A DNA stretch of 64,000 nucleotides from Emiliania huxleyi CCMP1516. Its lineage: Eukaryota; Haptophyta; Isochrysidales; Noelaerhabdaceae. The notes beneath the pieces were generated by a model. That model saw only the letters and a list, made by a program, of their open reading frames with translations. It was not told the origin of the DNA and made no database searches. The stretch is from positions 1,348,229 through 1,412,228 of the forward strand of contig NW_005196756.1 in NCBI RefSeq assembly GCF_000372725.1, written 5' to 3'. Position numbers and translations under genes: made by a program. Below, piece after piece: positions 14,401 through 28,500 of this stretch; the stretch's first letter is position 1; each line of letters opens with the position of its first letter.

Positions 14401-17400
14401 GAACGTCGGCCGGCCGTACAAGCACTTCTACCTGCACAAGATGGGCCTCGCCGGCCGCACGCTCAGCTCGCGCGACGGCGGCGCCTTTGCGCTGGGCGCG
14501 TCGAAGCTGCTTCGCTCCGGCCGGCTGCGCTTCTCGCTCAACAGCCTGTCGGCGGACTTCATCGCGTGCACCTTCGCGCTGCTGCGGCAGGACGGCAAGC
14601 TCTGCGAGATCGGCAAGCGGGCGGTGTGGAGCTACGAGCGGCACGAGGCGGCGTGCTGCAACCACTTCACGATGATCGCGCTCGACTCGACGATCGACCA
14701 GACGCCGTGGTGGATGTGCGGCACGCTGCGGACGCTGTCTGCGCGCGCGGATGCGTTCGTGCTCCACGGCTTGCCCATGGAGCTCTTCGACCTCGAGAAG
14801 AACGTCCTGGCCGCCTTCCGCACGCTGCAGGGCGGCGCCAACACCGGCAAGGTGGTGGTGCGCATCCCGAAGACGGCCCCGACGCCGCCGCGCGGGACCC
14901 ACCTGCTGTCTGGCGGCACGGGCGGCCTCGGCCTCGTCACGGGCAAGTGGCTCGGCGAGGGCGGCGCCTCCTCGGTGGTGCTCGCGGCCCGCGGCGGCAA
15001 GGTCGCCCCCGCGGACGGCGAGAAGCTCAGGAAGATCGCCGAGTGCAGCTTCAGCGTGGTCAAGTGCGACGCGGCCGAGCTGACGGACACGGCTCGCACG
15101 GTCGGCGCCATCCTGGCCAAGGGCAGCACGCTGGCGGGCGTGTGGCACGCGGCGGGCGTGCTGTCGGACGGGCTGCTGCGCGGCCAGACGGCCTCGTCGA
15201 TCAAGCGCGTGTACGCCCCCAAGGCGTGCGGTGCCTTCTCCTTGCAGCAGGCGTGCGCCACGTCGGCTCTCGACGCGTGCGTCATGTTCTCGTCCCTGGC
15301 GGCGATGATTGGAGGCGGCGGGCAGACCAATTACTCGGCGGCCAACAGCACCCTAGACGCGCTCGGGGCCTGCCGCCGCAAGCGCAGCCAGGCGGCGGCC
15401 AGCATCCAGTGGGGCCCGTGGGCGGACATCGGCATGGCGGCGGACCCGTCGGTGAACGCGCGGCTGCAGGCCGGCGGCGTTGGCCTCGTCACCATGAAGG
15501 AGGGCGTCGCCGCCTTCAGCGCGTCGCTGACTCCGCGCGGCCCTGCAGTCCTCGGCACGACCGTGCTCAAGTGGTCCAAGTTCCTCTCGACGATGCCGGA
15601 GGTGCCGCCGCTGATGTCGGCCTTTGCCTCTCACAAGAAGGCCACCGGCGCGGCGGTCGCGGCCAGCACGGAGAAGAAGGCGGTGGGCATGGACTTCATC
15701 GTCGAGGCCGTTCGCCAGACAACGGGCGGCAAGGTCGACCCCGACGCGCCGCTGATGGAGGCTGGCCTCGACTCGCTCGGCGCGGTCGAGCTGGGCAACC
15801 AGCTGCAGGCGCAGTCGGGCATGACGCTGCCGTCGACGCTCATCTTCGACTACCCGACGGCGCGCCAGCTGGCGGGCTTCTTCGAGGCGTCGGCGGCGCC
15901 TGCGGAGACGAAGGCGTCGCCCGCGGCCAAGGTGTCTGGCGACGGCCCGACGAAGACGATGTCGTCGAGCGTGGTCCGCTTGAGTGGGATGAGCGTCATC
16001 TCCCCCAAGGGGACCATCTCGATTGACGGGCTGCGCCGGATGGCCTCGTGCGCCACCGGCTGCACCACCGAGGTGCCGCTCGACCGGTGGGTGCTCGATG
16101 AGGGCGTGACGAGCGACGAGACGGTGGCGAAGCGCGTCCGCTTCGGCGGCTTTGTCAACAACGTGGAGCTCTTCGACAACAAGTTCTTCGCAATCTCGCC
16201 CGCCGAGGCGGCAGCGATGGACCCGCAGCAGCGGTTGCTGCTCGAGGGCGGCTACGAGGCGCTGCACGCCGCGTCGCTCGAGAAGGCGGCCATCATGGGC
16301 TGCGTCGTTGGCGTTTTCGTCGGCATTAGCGCCAACGATTGGGCGGACGTGATCCGGGCGACACCGATGGCCAAGTCCGTCTACTCCGCCACCGGCAGCG
16401 CGCACTCGATCGCGTCCGGCCGCATCTCCTTTGCGCTCGGGCTGCTCGGCCCATGCGTCACGTACGACACGGCCTGCTCCGCCGCGCTCTCCGCCAACCA
16501 CGCGGGCCTGCGCGCCATCCAGATGAACGAGTGCGTCTCTGGCCTCGTCTCGGGCGTCAACCTGATGCTGCTGCCGGGCATGTCGATCTCATTCGGCACG
16601 GCGGGCATGACCTCGCCCAACGGAAAATGCCACACCTTCGACAAGCGCGCCGACGGCTACTGCCGCGGCGAGGCATGCGGCTCGGTCGCCCTGAGGACCA
16701 CGGCGACGAAGGGGGTGGTCACGCTGCCTCTCTTGGGCAGCTGTGTGCGGCAGGATGGCAAGTCGGTCTCGCTCACCGCGCCGAGCGGCATCGCCCAAGT
16801 CGGACTCCTGCAGGCCGCGCTTGCGGACGCAGCCACCATGGCGGAGGAGGTGGGCACCGCGGAGGCGCACGGGACCGGCACCGGGCTCGGCGACCCGATC
16901 GAGGTGCGCTCGCTCGCGAGCGTCGTGCTGTCGTCGGGCGACCTGTCCGCGCCGCTCGCGCTCGGCTCGATCAAGGCCAACGTCGGGCACGCCGAGCCAG
17001 CCGCCGGCGCGACCGGGCTGCTGCGCCTCGCCATGGGCATGGCGTCTGGTACGGCGCCGCCCAACGCAAACCTGCGCGTCATCAACCCGCACGTGGACAG
17101 CGCGCTGGAGGGCATGCCGTGCGCTCTACCGACGCAGCTCGCGCCGCTGCCCTCGCTGCCCTCGATCACGGACGGTTGCGCCGTCGGCGGCGTCTCGTCG
17201 TTCGGCTACTCGGGCACGATCGCGCACTGCCTGCTCGAGGCCGAGTCGGCCGCCGCGATGCAGGAGGTGATGCTGTACCCGACGACGACGCTGGCTTACA
17301 CCCGCAAGGGCTACGGCTGGAAGGAGGCGCCGCACCCGCTCATCCAGGTCCGGCTGCCCGCTCCCGATGAGGACACCTTCAAGTCGCGCACCAGCGGCGC

Positions 17401-20400
17401 GCTCGCCGCCCTCGTCGCGGACCACGTCGTGATGGGCCGGATCGTGTTCCCGGGCGCCGGCTACCTCGAGATGGCTCGCGCCGCCTGCCTCGCCTGCAAC
17501 TCGCACTTCAAGGGCGCGACGCTCAAGCGCGCCTACTTCCTCGCGCCGCTCGTGCTTGACGCGGCCGACGGCCTCGAGGTGCGCGTCGAGGTGGACACGG
17601 GCGCCGAGCGGTACGAGATCTCCTCCGCGGGCGAGGAGGAGCAGAAGGTGACGCACAGCGCGGGCGACGCCGGCGTCATGGGTGTCCCTCCTTCCGGCGC
17701 GGACGCCGCCTCGGTGCGGCAGCTCTGCGGCCTCGCAGTCGAGCCATCAACGCTCTACGCTGGCTTCCGCAGCATCGGCCTCGAGTACGGCCCCGACTTC
17801 CAGCCGCTCGAGCGCATCGCCCTCAATCAGGCGGCCGGCGTGGCGACGGCGATCCTCACGCGGCGCACGCGGCTGGCGGGCACAAAGGTGCACCCGGCCG
17901 ACCTCGACGGCGCGCTGCAGACGTCAGGCCTGCTGTCGTCCTCGGCCGAGCTCCGCCTCCCCTTCGTGGTCGGCGAGGCCACGCTCGTCGGCGCCAAGGG
18001 CCGCATGTGCGCTGTCGTCGAGCGGCAGGCGCCCGAGAAGATGGGCGTGCTCCTCGCGACCATGTGCGGCGGCACGGTGGCGATGGCGCGGCTCGACGGC
18101 TTCGAGACGCGCGTGCTCGACCCAGCGACGGCGGAGCCGGCGGTGCAGAAGCCGTCCCACCTGTACGTCATCGGCTGGGAGGGCCTCAAGCCCGCCGCGG
18201 GAGAGCTCGCGCCCGTGCTCGGCCTCCGCGCAAGCCCTGCCTCCGCCTCGTCGCTCGCAAAGATGTCGCAGCCGATGCTCAACGCGCTGCCCCGCCAGGC
18301 CCCCACGGCAAAGGCGGGCGGCATCGCCTTTGCGCTGCCGCTCGCCACCGGCTCCGCCCCCTCCGTGCTCCCCGCCATCGAGGGCGCCCTGCTGCTGGCG
18401 CGCCAGCAGCTGACCGCGCGGCCGGTGCCGGTGTGGGTCCTCAACGCAGGCACCCAGCCCGCGAGCGCCGCGGCGAAGGCGAGTCCGGCTACAGGCGGCC
18501 TGCTCGGCCTGTCGCGAACGGCGCGGGCCGAGGCGCCGTCCGCCGCCATCTCGCACCTCGACGGCGCCGGCCTCACCGCGTCCGCGCTGATGGCAGCGGC
18601 CTCTGCGCTGCCCAAGTCCGAGCCGGAGCTCACCTTCGCGCGCTCAAAGGCGCAGGTGCCCCGCCTGCAGCAGCTGGCAGCGCTGCCTGAGGAGCCAGGG
18701 CAGGCCAGCGGCGCCCAGCTCCTCTCGGGCGGCACGGGCGGCCTCGGCCTGCTGACGGGCAGGTGGCTCGGCGAGGCTGGGGCCAGCAGCCTCGTCCTCG
18801 CTGCCCGCGGCGGCAAGGTCGCAGCGGCCGGCGCGGCCAAGCTGAAGAAGCTCTCCAAGTGCGCAGTCCTCGTGGTCAAGAGCGACGCGGCCGAGCTGAC
18901 CGACACGCGCCGCCTGCTGGCGGCCATCATCTGCGGCGCTCGGCTCGCGGGGGCGTGGCACGTGGCGGGCGTGCTGTCCGACGGGCTGCTACACTCGCAG
19001 ACTGCGCAGACCTTCAAGCGCGTCTTTGCGCCCAAGGCGTTTGGCGGCTGGAGCCTGCAGGCGGCAATTCCCTCGGCGCCGCTCGAGGCGATGGTCTTCT
19101 TCTCTTCGGTCGCCGCTCTCCTCGGAGGGGCCGGCCAGGGCAACTACTCGGCCGCCAACTGCTGCCTCGACGCGACGAGCGCGATGCGGCGGGCCGCCGG
19201 CCAGGCCGCCTCGTCAGTGCAGTGGGGCCCGTGGGCGGACGTCGGTATGGCGTCGGAGGGGTCGATCAATGCGCGGCTCCAGTCGATGGGCATTGGCCTT
19301 ATCTCGATTTCGGAGGGCGTTCACGCCTTCAAGGCTGCGATGGCGATGGGCGGGCCAGTGGTGCAAACCATGTACATTGTCAGGTGGGGAAAGTTCCTCG
19401 GCGGCAGCATGAAGGAGGTGCCGGCGGCGCTCTCTCGCTTTGCGCCCGCGCGCAAGGCCGGCGCGGCGGTCGCCAAGAAGGTCTCCGCGCCCGCGAAAGC
19501 CGTCTCGCTCGACTTCATCCTCGACACACTCAGCAAGACTACCGGCAACGAGGTCGACCCCGATGTCCCTCTCATGGAGGCGGGCCTCGACTCGCTCGGC
19601 GCGGTCGAGCTGCGCGACCAGCTGCAGGCGGCGGCGGGCGAGGGCTTCGAGCTGCCGTCGACCATGATCTTTGACTACCCGACCGCACGCGCGATCGCGG
19701 GCTACCTCAGCACGGCGGGCACCGAGGAGGAGCCGGAGGAGTTCGTCGCGAAGGCGCACGGCGGCGACATCTCCGCGGTGCATATCGCGCACATGGCGGC
19801 TCACGGGCCCGACGGCGCGCACGGCCTCGGCAGCGCCAAGGTGTGGGCGATGGGGTCGACGGGGAAGAACTCGATCGTCCCGGTGCCGATGACGCGCTGG
19901 AACCCGGACGACATGACCAACACCGTCTACGACACCGTCTCCGACGTTGTCATCGACCGGCAGCGCAACGCGGGCTTCCTGCTCGACTCAGACCTTTTCG
20001 ACAACGCCTTCTTCTCCATCTCGCCGTCCGAGGCAGCGGTGATGGAGCCGTCGCAGCGCCTCGCGCTCGAGAAGTCGTATGAGGCGCTGCATGGGACGGG
20101 GTACAGCAAGGCGGACCTGATTGGCTCGCTTACCGGCGTCTGGGTCGGCATGTGGGCCTCCGAGTACACCGAGGTGCTCCGGCAGAGCAAGGGCGCCTCC
20201 ACCGTCTACGCCGCGACCTCCTCCACCTGCTCGGTGGCGTGCGGCCGCATCTCCTTCGCGCTCGGGCTACAGGGCCCGTGCTCGGCCATCGACACCGCCT
20301 GCTCGTCGGGCATCGTCGCGGCGCACGACTGCCTCCGCGCCGTGCAAAACACCGAGTGCAAGACAGGGCTGGTGGTCGGCATCAACATGATCTTCTCGCA

Positions 20401-23400
20401 GTGGACGTCGATGATGATGGCGACCGCGGGCATGACGTCGCCAAAGGGGCGCTGTCACACCTTCGACGCGCGAGCCGACGGCTACGCCCGCGGCGAGGGC
20501 ATCTACGCCGTCTCTCTGCAGGCGAGCGGCGACGCGACGAGGCCGGTGATGCACGGCTGCGCCATCCAGCAGGACGGCAAGTCGGCATCGCTCACGGCGC
20601 CCAACGGGCAGGCCCAGATCCAGTTGATGCGTGCGGGCATGGCTGACGCGGGCACGCCGCCGGCGGAGCTCTCGTGCTACGAGGCGCACGGCACCGGCAC
20701 GCCGCTCGGCGACCCGATCGAGGTGCGTTCGACCAAGGCAGCCATCCTCGCGGGGCGCGGCGACGCGGAGCCGCTGCAGATTGGGTCTGTCAAGGCGAAC
20801 TGCGGCCACGGCGAGCCGGCAGCGGGCGTGCTCGGCATCATCCGCCTCGCGATGGGCCTCATGGCGGGGCAGGCGCCGCCCAACGCGCAGCTGCGTGTCA
20901 TGAACGAGCACGTCGCCTCCACGATGGAGGGCAGCGCGGCGGGGGCGATGCCGATCCAGCTCGCCGGTCTGCCAAAGCTGCCCAACCGGGCGCCCAACTA
21001 CGCGGGCGGTGTGAGCTCGATGGGCTACGCCGGCACGATCGCGCACGCCGTGATTGAGGCACCGCGCGTCCGGGCGGGCGCGGGCCTCGTGCCTGCGGCC
21101 AAGCGTGGGCCGATGCACACGCGCAAGCGCTACCTTTGGATGGAGACGCCCAACCCGCTCATCCATTCGCGCGTCAAGGGCGAGGGCGGCGCGATCGAGG
21201 ACGCCTTCCACTCGCCGGCCAAGGGTGCGCTGCAGTCGCTGGTTTCGGACCACATCGTGCAGGGCCGCATCATCTTTCCCGGCGCGGGCTACCTCGAGAT
21301 GGCGCGCGCGGCGTACTGCGCGGTCAACGACCGCAAGGACGTCAAGCTGCAGCGCGCCTACTTCCTGCAGCCGCTCATCCTCGACAATGTGGACGACCTC
21401 AAGGTGACAATCTCCATCGATACTAACGCCGACCGCTTCGAGCTCAGCTCGATGGGTGAGGACGCGCAGAAGGTGACCCACAGCGCCGGCGACACCGGCG
21501 CGACCAACGGCGCGCTCGGCGCCCCCGCGGCCGCCGCGGCCCTCGGCTCGAGCTACGCGGCCGTCGACGTCGGCGTCTTTTACGAGGCCTTCCGCTCGGT
21601 TGGCCTCGAGTACGGCCCCGAGTTCCGCGCGCTCCAGGCGCTCTGGGCAAACCGCGAGGCCGGCGTCGGCGTGGGCCGGCTGCGCCGCCGGTGCAACCGC
21701 TTCGGCACGCAGGTGCACCCGGCCGACCTCGATGGCGCGCTGCAGCAGACAGCTCTCATCGCGGAGGACACCGATGCCGGCGAGACGAGGCTGCCTTTCA
21801 TGGTGGGCGAGGCGACCCTCACCTCGGCCAAGGGCCGCATGTGCTCGATCGTCGAGCGGCAGGGCGCCACCTCGGCCGGCGTCTGGCTCGCCGGCCTCTG
21901 CAAGGGCGATGCGCCGCTGGTGCGCCTCAATTCGTTTGAGAGCCGCGTGTTCAAGGCGTTGGCGGCGCCGGTGGCGACGCGGCAGCAGCACATGTACGTC
22001 ACTCAGTGGGAGGCGCAGGACGCCCCCGTCGGCGACCTCGCCCACGCGCCCTCGCTCGTCCTGGGGAGCCGCGCCGCCTACACTGGCGCGGAGCTTGGCG
22101 CTTACGGCGTGGCCGCCGCGGCGTCCTCGAGCAGCCTCATGTTTGCTCTGCCGCTGAGCAGCGCGGCGGCTGGCGCCAGCGTGCTCCCAACCATCGACGC
22201 CACCTTCGACCTCATGAAGCAGCAGCTCCTGACGCGCCCCGTCCCCACCTTCCTCCTCACCGCGGGGACGCAGTACGCCACCACCGCCACCGCCGCGCGC
22301 CCCGCCCACGGCGGCCTGATGGGCCTGTCGCGCACTGTCCGGTCGGAGCAGCCGTCGGCCCGCCTCTCGTGCCTCGACGTAGCGGCGGCCAGCCGCAAGT
22401 CAGTCGGCGACGCGCTGCTCCTCGTCTCGCGCAGCAGCTTCGTCGGCGGCGAGACGCTCGAGCTCGAGGTCGTCGTGGGCGTCCGGGTCCGCCGCGTGCC
22501 TCGCCTCGCCGAGGCGCCTCTGTCGACCACGGGGCCGATCCGGCTGCACTTTGACGTGCGCGGCGCGATCAGCAACCTGCGCATCGTGCCGCAGGGCGAG
22601 ATGCCCGCCATCGAGCACCCGCAGGTGGAGCTGCACGTGCGTTCGGTCGGCCTCAACTTCCGCGACGTGCTCAACGTGCTCGGCGCCTACCCCGGCGACC
22701 CCGGCCCGCCGGGCTCCGACTGCGCGGCGCACGTGGTGAGCTCCTCCAGCAGGTTCACGCACCTGAAGATTGGCGACGCGGTGCTCGGCGAGGCGGCCTC
22801 GGGCTCGCTCGCCTCAATCGCCCGCTCCGACGGCCGCCTCACCGCGGCGATCGACAAGTCGCTCTCGTTCGAGCAGGCGTGCACCCTGCCGACCACCTGG
22901 TCCACGGTGCAGATGTCGCTGCTCGGCGCGCGGCCAAAGGGCGGCAACGAGGTGCTGCTGCACGCCGGCGCGGGTGGCGTCGGCCTCGCCGCGGGCGAGT
23001 ACTCGCACTGGCTCGGCACCCGCGTCATGTCCAACGTCGGGCGGCCGTACAAGCACTTCTACCTGCACAAGATGGGCCTCGCCGGCCGCACGCTCAGCTC
23101 GCGCGACGGCGGCGCCTTCGCCGTCGGCGCGGCCAAGCTGCTGTACAAGTCGCGGCTCAGCTGGGTGCTTAACAGCCTCTCGCTCGACTTCATTACCTGC
23201 TCCTTCGCCCTCCTCGGCCAGTTGGGCTGCCTCAGCGAGATCGGCAAGCGGGCGGTGTGGAGCTACGACCAGCGCGCCACCGCCACCCACGCACAGTACG
23301 ACGTGGTCGCGCTCGACAGCGCGATGGCCATCTGCCCGCCGTGGATGAGCAGCGTGCTGAGGCTGCTCTCAGCGCGCGCGGCGGCCAGCGTGCTCCACGG

Positions 23401-25495
23401 CTTGCCCATGCAGATCTTCAACCTCGAGAAGAACGTCCTGGCCGCCTTCCGCACGCTGCAGGGCGGCGCCAACACCGGCAAGGTGGTGGTGCGCATCCCG
23501 AAGACGGCCCCGACGCCGCCGCGCGGGACCCACCTGCTGTCTGGCGGCACGGGCGGCCTCGGCCTCGTCACGGGCAAGTGGCTCGGCGAGGGCGGCGCCT
23601 CCTCGGTGGTGCTCGCGGCCCGCGGCGGCAAGGTCGCCTCCGCGGACGGCGAGAAGCTCAGGAAGATCGCCGAGTGCAGCTTCAGCGTGGTCAAGTGCGA
23701 TGCGGCCGAGCTGACGGACACGGCTCGCACGGTCGGCGCCATCCTGGCCAAGGGCAGCACGCTGGCGGGCGTGTGGCACGCGGCGGGCGTGCTGTCGGAC
23801 GGGCTGCTGCGCGCGCAGTCGTCGGCCACGGTGAAGCGCGTCTTCGCGCCCAAGGCATTCGGCGGGTGGGCGCTGCACGCATCCACCCTCGCCTCGCCGC
23901 TTGACGCGTGCGTTCTCTTCTCCTCGATCGCGGCCTTGCTCGGCGGGACGGCTCAGTCCAACTACGCCGCAGCCAACACCACACTCGACTCGCTCGGAGG
24001 CTCGCGACGCATTCACGGCCTCATCGCCTCGTCGGTGCAGTGGGGCCCGTGGGCGGCCGTCGGCATGGCGGCGGACGAGTCGATCAACGCGCGCATCCAG
24101 GCAATGGGCATCGGGCTAATTGGCCTCGCCGATGGGGCACTCACTTTCCAGGCGACGCTGCTGCCGCAAGCGCCGTCCATCGTCGCACTGTGGATGGTCA
24201 AGTGGTCCAAGTTCCTCGGGCTGATGAATGAGGTTCCGGCGCAGCTGAGCAAGTTCGCCTCACGGAGGGTCTATGACAGCACCGTGGCTAAGACAGAGGA
24301 TAGTGGCACCAAGCTCGTCAATCTTGAGAAGATCCAGGAGATGCTCCGGTCGACGGCCGGCGGCGAGGTCGACCCCGACGCGCCGCTGATGGAGGCTGGC
24401 CTCGACTCGCTCGGCGCGGTCGAGCTGGGCAACCAGCTGCAGGCGCAGTCGGGCATGACGCTGCCGTCGACGCTCATCTTCGACTACCCGACGGCGCGCC
24501 AGCTGGCGGGCTACTTCTTGGACCAAGCAGGTGAAGCATCAGCTGACAGCGTCCCGCAGGGGAGTCCTGATATGCCTACGCCGGGGGCCTCGTCCACAAT
24601 CTCAGCCCGTGGACTCAGCTGCCGGCTAGCGGGCGGTGAAACGTCAGCTCTTGGCCTCCCCAACTTCGTCGGCGCCAACGGCGACGCGGTTACCGAGATC
24701 CCAGCGGCGCGCTGGATCGTCGACCCGGCGGTGGTGGACAACGAGACCATCCTCAAGCGGACGCGCTACGGCGCATTCATGAAGGACCTCGAGCTCTTCG
24801 ACAACGCGCACTTTTTCATCTCGCCCTCCGAGGCGGCCGCGATGGACCCGCAGCAGCGCATGATGCTCGAGTCGAGCTACGAGGCGCTGCACGCGTCCTC
24901 CATCTCGCGCGCCGAGCTGCTCGGCTCGGTGACGGGCATGTTCGTCGGCATCGCGGCCAACGACTGGGCCGACGTCATCAAGGGCTCGCCGATGGCGCGC
25001 TCCGTCTACGCCGCCACCGGCAGCAGCCACTCGATCGCCGCGGGGCGCCTGCCCTTCGTGCTCGGCCTGCAGGGCCCTTGCTGCTCGTACGACACGGCGT
25101 GCTCCTCCACCCTCGCGGCGAACCACGCTGCGATGCGCGCGCTGCAGCGCAGCGAGTGCGTCAACGCCGTGTGCGTCGGGGTGATGCAAGTCTTGATGCC
25201 CGGCGTCGGCATCACCTTCGCCACCGCCGGCATGACATCGCCGCACGGGCGCTGCCACACGTTCGACGCGCGCGCTGACGGCTACGTCCGCGGCGAGGCG
25301 CTCACCTCCACCCTACTTGAGCCCGCCAAGGAGGGCCGCCGCGTGTCGTACTCGCTGCTCGGCACCTGCGTGCGGCAGGACGGCAAGTCCGCCTCGCTCA
25401 CCGCGCCCAACGGCGCGGCACAGACGAGCCTGCTCAAGGCGGCGCTCGAGGACGCCGGCGTGCCGTCGCGCGAGGTGGCCGCCGTCGAGGCGCAT

Positions 25496-25528
<33 letters not shown>

Positions 25529-28500
25529 ATGCGCTCGATGAAGGGGGCGGTGCTCAAGGATCGCGGCCCCTCCGACCGCGCGGTGGTGGTCGGCTCGATC
25601 AAGGCCAACTGCGGGCACGCCGAGGCGGCGGCGGGCGCGTCGGGCCTGCTGCGCCTCGCCGTCGGCGTCGCGACGGCGCACGCGCCGCCCAACGCGCAGC
25701 TCCGCGTCATGAACGAGCATGTGCTTGCGGCGGTCTCTGGCACCTCGTGCGTGCTTCCGACGCAGCTCTCGACGCTCGCGCGGATCCCGCAGCGCGGCGA
25801 CGCGTACGTGGGCGGCGTGAGCTCGTTTGGCTACAGCGGCACGATCGTGCACACCGTCGTCCAGGCCGCCCTCTCGACGCCGATGGACGTGCGCACCGTG
25901 CCCGGCCTCAAGTACTGCCGCAAGCGGTACGGCTGGCGCGAAGTGCCGCACCCGCTCATCCAGAGCCGCTCCGTCGGCGCGGACGGCGCGGCGGAGGACT
26001 CCTTCGTCTCGCCGGCGAGCGGGTCGCTCGTCGCCCTCATAGCGGACCACATCGTCGGCGGCCACATCGTCTTCCCCGGCGCCGGCTACCTCGAGATGGC
26101 GTGCGCCGCTCTCGCCAGCGTCGCGGGCAGCGCCAAGGCCGCGGCCGTGCGCCGCGCCTTCTTTCTGCAGCCGCTGATGCTCGACGCGACGGACGGGCTC
26201 AACGTGACAATCTCGCTCGACACGGGTGCCAACCGGTACGAGATCGGGAGCCAGGGCGAGGACGGCGAGAAGGTGACTCACTCGGCGGGCGACATTGTCG
26301 TCCTGGCTTCCCCGCCTAGTGGGCCCAGCGTGGACGGCGCGCGCGGGGGCAGCTACGGCGTCATCGACGCGGCATTTGTGTACGCGGGCTTCCGCGCGGC
26401 GGGCCTCGAGTACGGCCCCGACTTCCGGCCCCTCGTCCGCCTCTTCGCCAACTGGGAGAGCGGCGTCGCATTTGCCACGCTCAAGAAGCGGCCCGCGCCG
26501 GCGCGGCACGGCACGCGCGTCCACCCGGCCGACCTCGACGGCGCGCTGCAGGCGACGGTGCTACTCGCGCCCGAGACCAAGGAGGGCGAGCTGCGGCTCC
26601 CCTTCTCGGTCGGCGAGGCGGCGCTCGCCGCCGCGACGGGCAAGATCTGCGTCGTCGTCGAGCGGCAGGGCGACAAGGCGGGCCTCGCCATGGTGTCGCC
26701 GCGCGGGGCGGACGCAGCCATGGCCAAGCTCGACGGCTTCGAGACCAAGGTGCTCAAGGCGAGCGCGGCCACGCCCACCGCGACGAGGCAGCAGCACACT
26801 TACGTTACGCAGTGGGAGGCGTTCGCGGTTGGAGCGGCGGCCGAGGGGCCGTCAGCGCCCGCCCTCGCCCTCAGCAGTAACCGCAAGGGCGCCGCCTTCC
26901 TCGGCCGCCCGCTCAACAGCGCCAGCGCGCCCGCGGCGGTCGGCAGCGTCGTCTTTTCGGTCGCGCTGGACGACGGCGCCGCTTGTGCGGGCTCGCTCGC
27001 CCTGGTGGAGGGCGCCTTCGACTTTGGCCGTCAGCAGCTCACGGGTCGGCCGGTGCCGATGTTTGTTGCAACGCTCGGCGCGCAGCCCGTGAGCACGGGC
27101 CAGGCGATGCACCCGCTGCACGGCGGGCTGCTCGGCCTCGCGCGCACAGTCCGCTCCGAGCAGCCGACGGCCGACCTCACCTACCTCGACGTCACCTCCG
27201 CCGGACGGCCCGCTGTCTGCGACGCGCTAGGCGCCGTCTCGCGCGCAGCCCTCGCCGGCAAGAAGCTCGAGCCGGAGGTTGCGGTGAGCACCGACGTGTC
27301 GTGTCGCGTGCCGCGCCTCGTCGAGGCGGCGCAGTCGCTCGGCGGCCCGATCCGGATGCACTTTGACGCGCGCGGCGCGGTGAGCAACCTGCGCATCGTG
27401 CCACAGATTGGCGCGGAGGACGAGGAGACCGTCGCGGGCGAGACGCGCCTCCACGTCAAGGCCGTCGGCCTGAACTTTCGGGACGTGCTCAACGTGCTCG
27501 GTGCCTACCCCGGCGACCCGGGCCCGCCGGGCTCCGACTGCGCGGCGATCATCGCCGCGCGCGGCGCTGGCGTCTTGCATCTGAAGGTCGGCGACGGGGC
27601 GCTTGGCCACGGCCTGGCTGCACTCGCCTCCCTGTCCAAGTCCGACGGCCGCCTGCTGGCGGCGATCGACAAGTCGCTCTCGTTCGAGCAGGCCTGCACG
27701 CTGCCGACGACGTGGTGCACGGTGCACATGTCGCTGCTCGCGGCCCGGCCGGCGGCTGGCCACGCCGTGCTTCTGCACGCTGGCGCGGGCGGCGTCGGCC
27801 TGACCTCGCAAGAGTACTGCCACTTCATCGGCAATCGCGTGATGGCGAACGTCGGCCGGCCGTACAAGCACTTCTACCTGCACAAGATGGGCCTCGCCGG
27901 CCGCACGCTCAGCTCGCGCGACGGCGGCGCCTTTGCGCTGGGCGCGTCGAAGCTGCTTCGCTCCGGCCGGCTGCGCTTCTCGCTCAACAGCCTGTCGGCG
28001 GACTTCATCGCGTGCACCTTCGCGCTGCTGCGGCAGGACGGCAAGCTCTGCGAGATCGGCAAGCGGGCGGTGTGGAGCTACGAGCGGCACGAGGCGGCGT
28101 GCTGCAACCACTTCACGATGATCGCGCTCGACTCGACGATCGACCAGACGCCGTGGTGGATGTGCGGCACGCTGCGGACGCTGTCTGCGCGCGCGGATGC
28201 GTTCGTGCTCCACGGCTTGCCCATGGAGCTCTTCGACCTCGAGAAGAACGTCCTGGCCGCCTTCCGCACGCTGCAGGGCGGCGCCAACACCGGCAAGGTG
28301 GTGGTGCGCATCCCGAAGACGGCCCCGACGCCGCCGCGCGGGACCCACCTGCTGTCTGGCGGCACGGGCGGCCTCGGCCTCGTCACGGGCAAGTGGCTCG
28401 GCGAGGGCGGCGCCTCCTCGGTGGTGCTCGCGGCCCGCGGCGGCAAGGTCGCCCCCGCGGACGGCGAGAAGCTCAGGAAGATCGCCGAGTGCAGCTTCAG

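Larger units (their letters stand above)
11170..15890 (+). other. PKS module 3: KS - DH - ER - KR - ACP, fully reducing
   Basis: KS about 11195-12470, Cys 11690-11692. DH about 12540-13300: His 12632-12634 in HVVAGHIVFPGAGY, Asp 13118-13120. Structural KR about 13330-13890, ER about 13900-14870, KR about 14890-15430, ACP serine 15773-15775. All motifs are intact. Its ER-KR-ACP half is a near copy of module 2, while the second half of its KS is a near copy of that of module 4, so the module is a mosaic. Confidence 0.93.
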
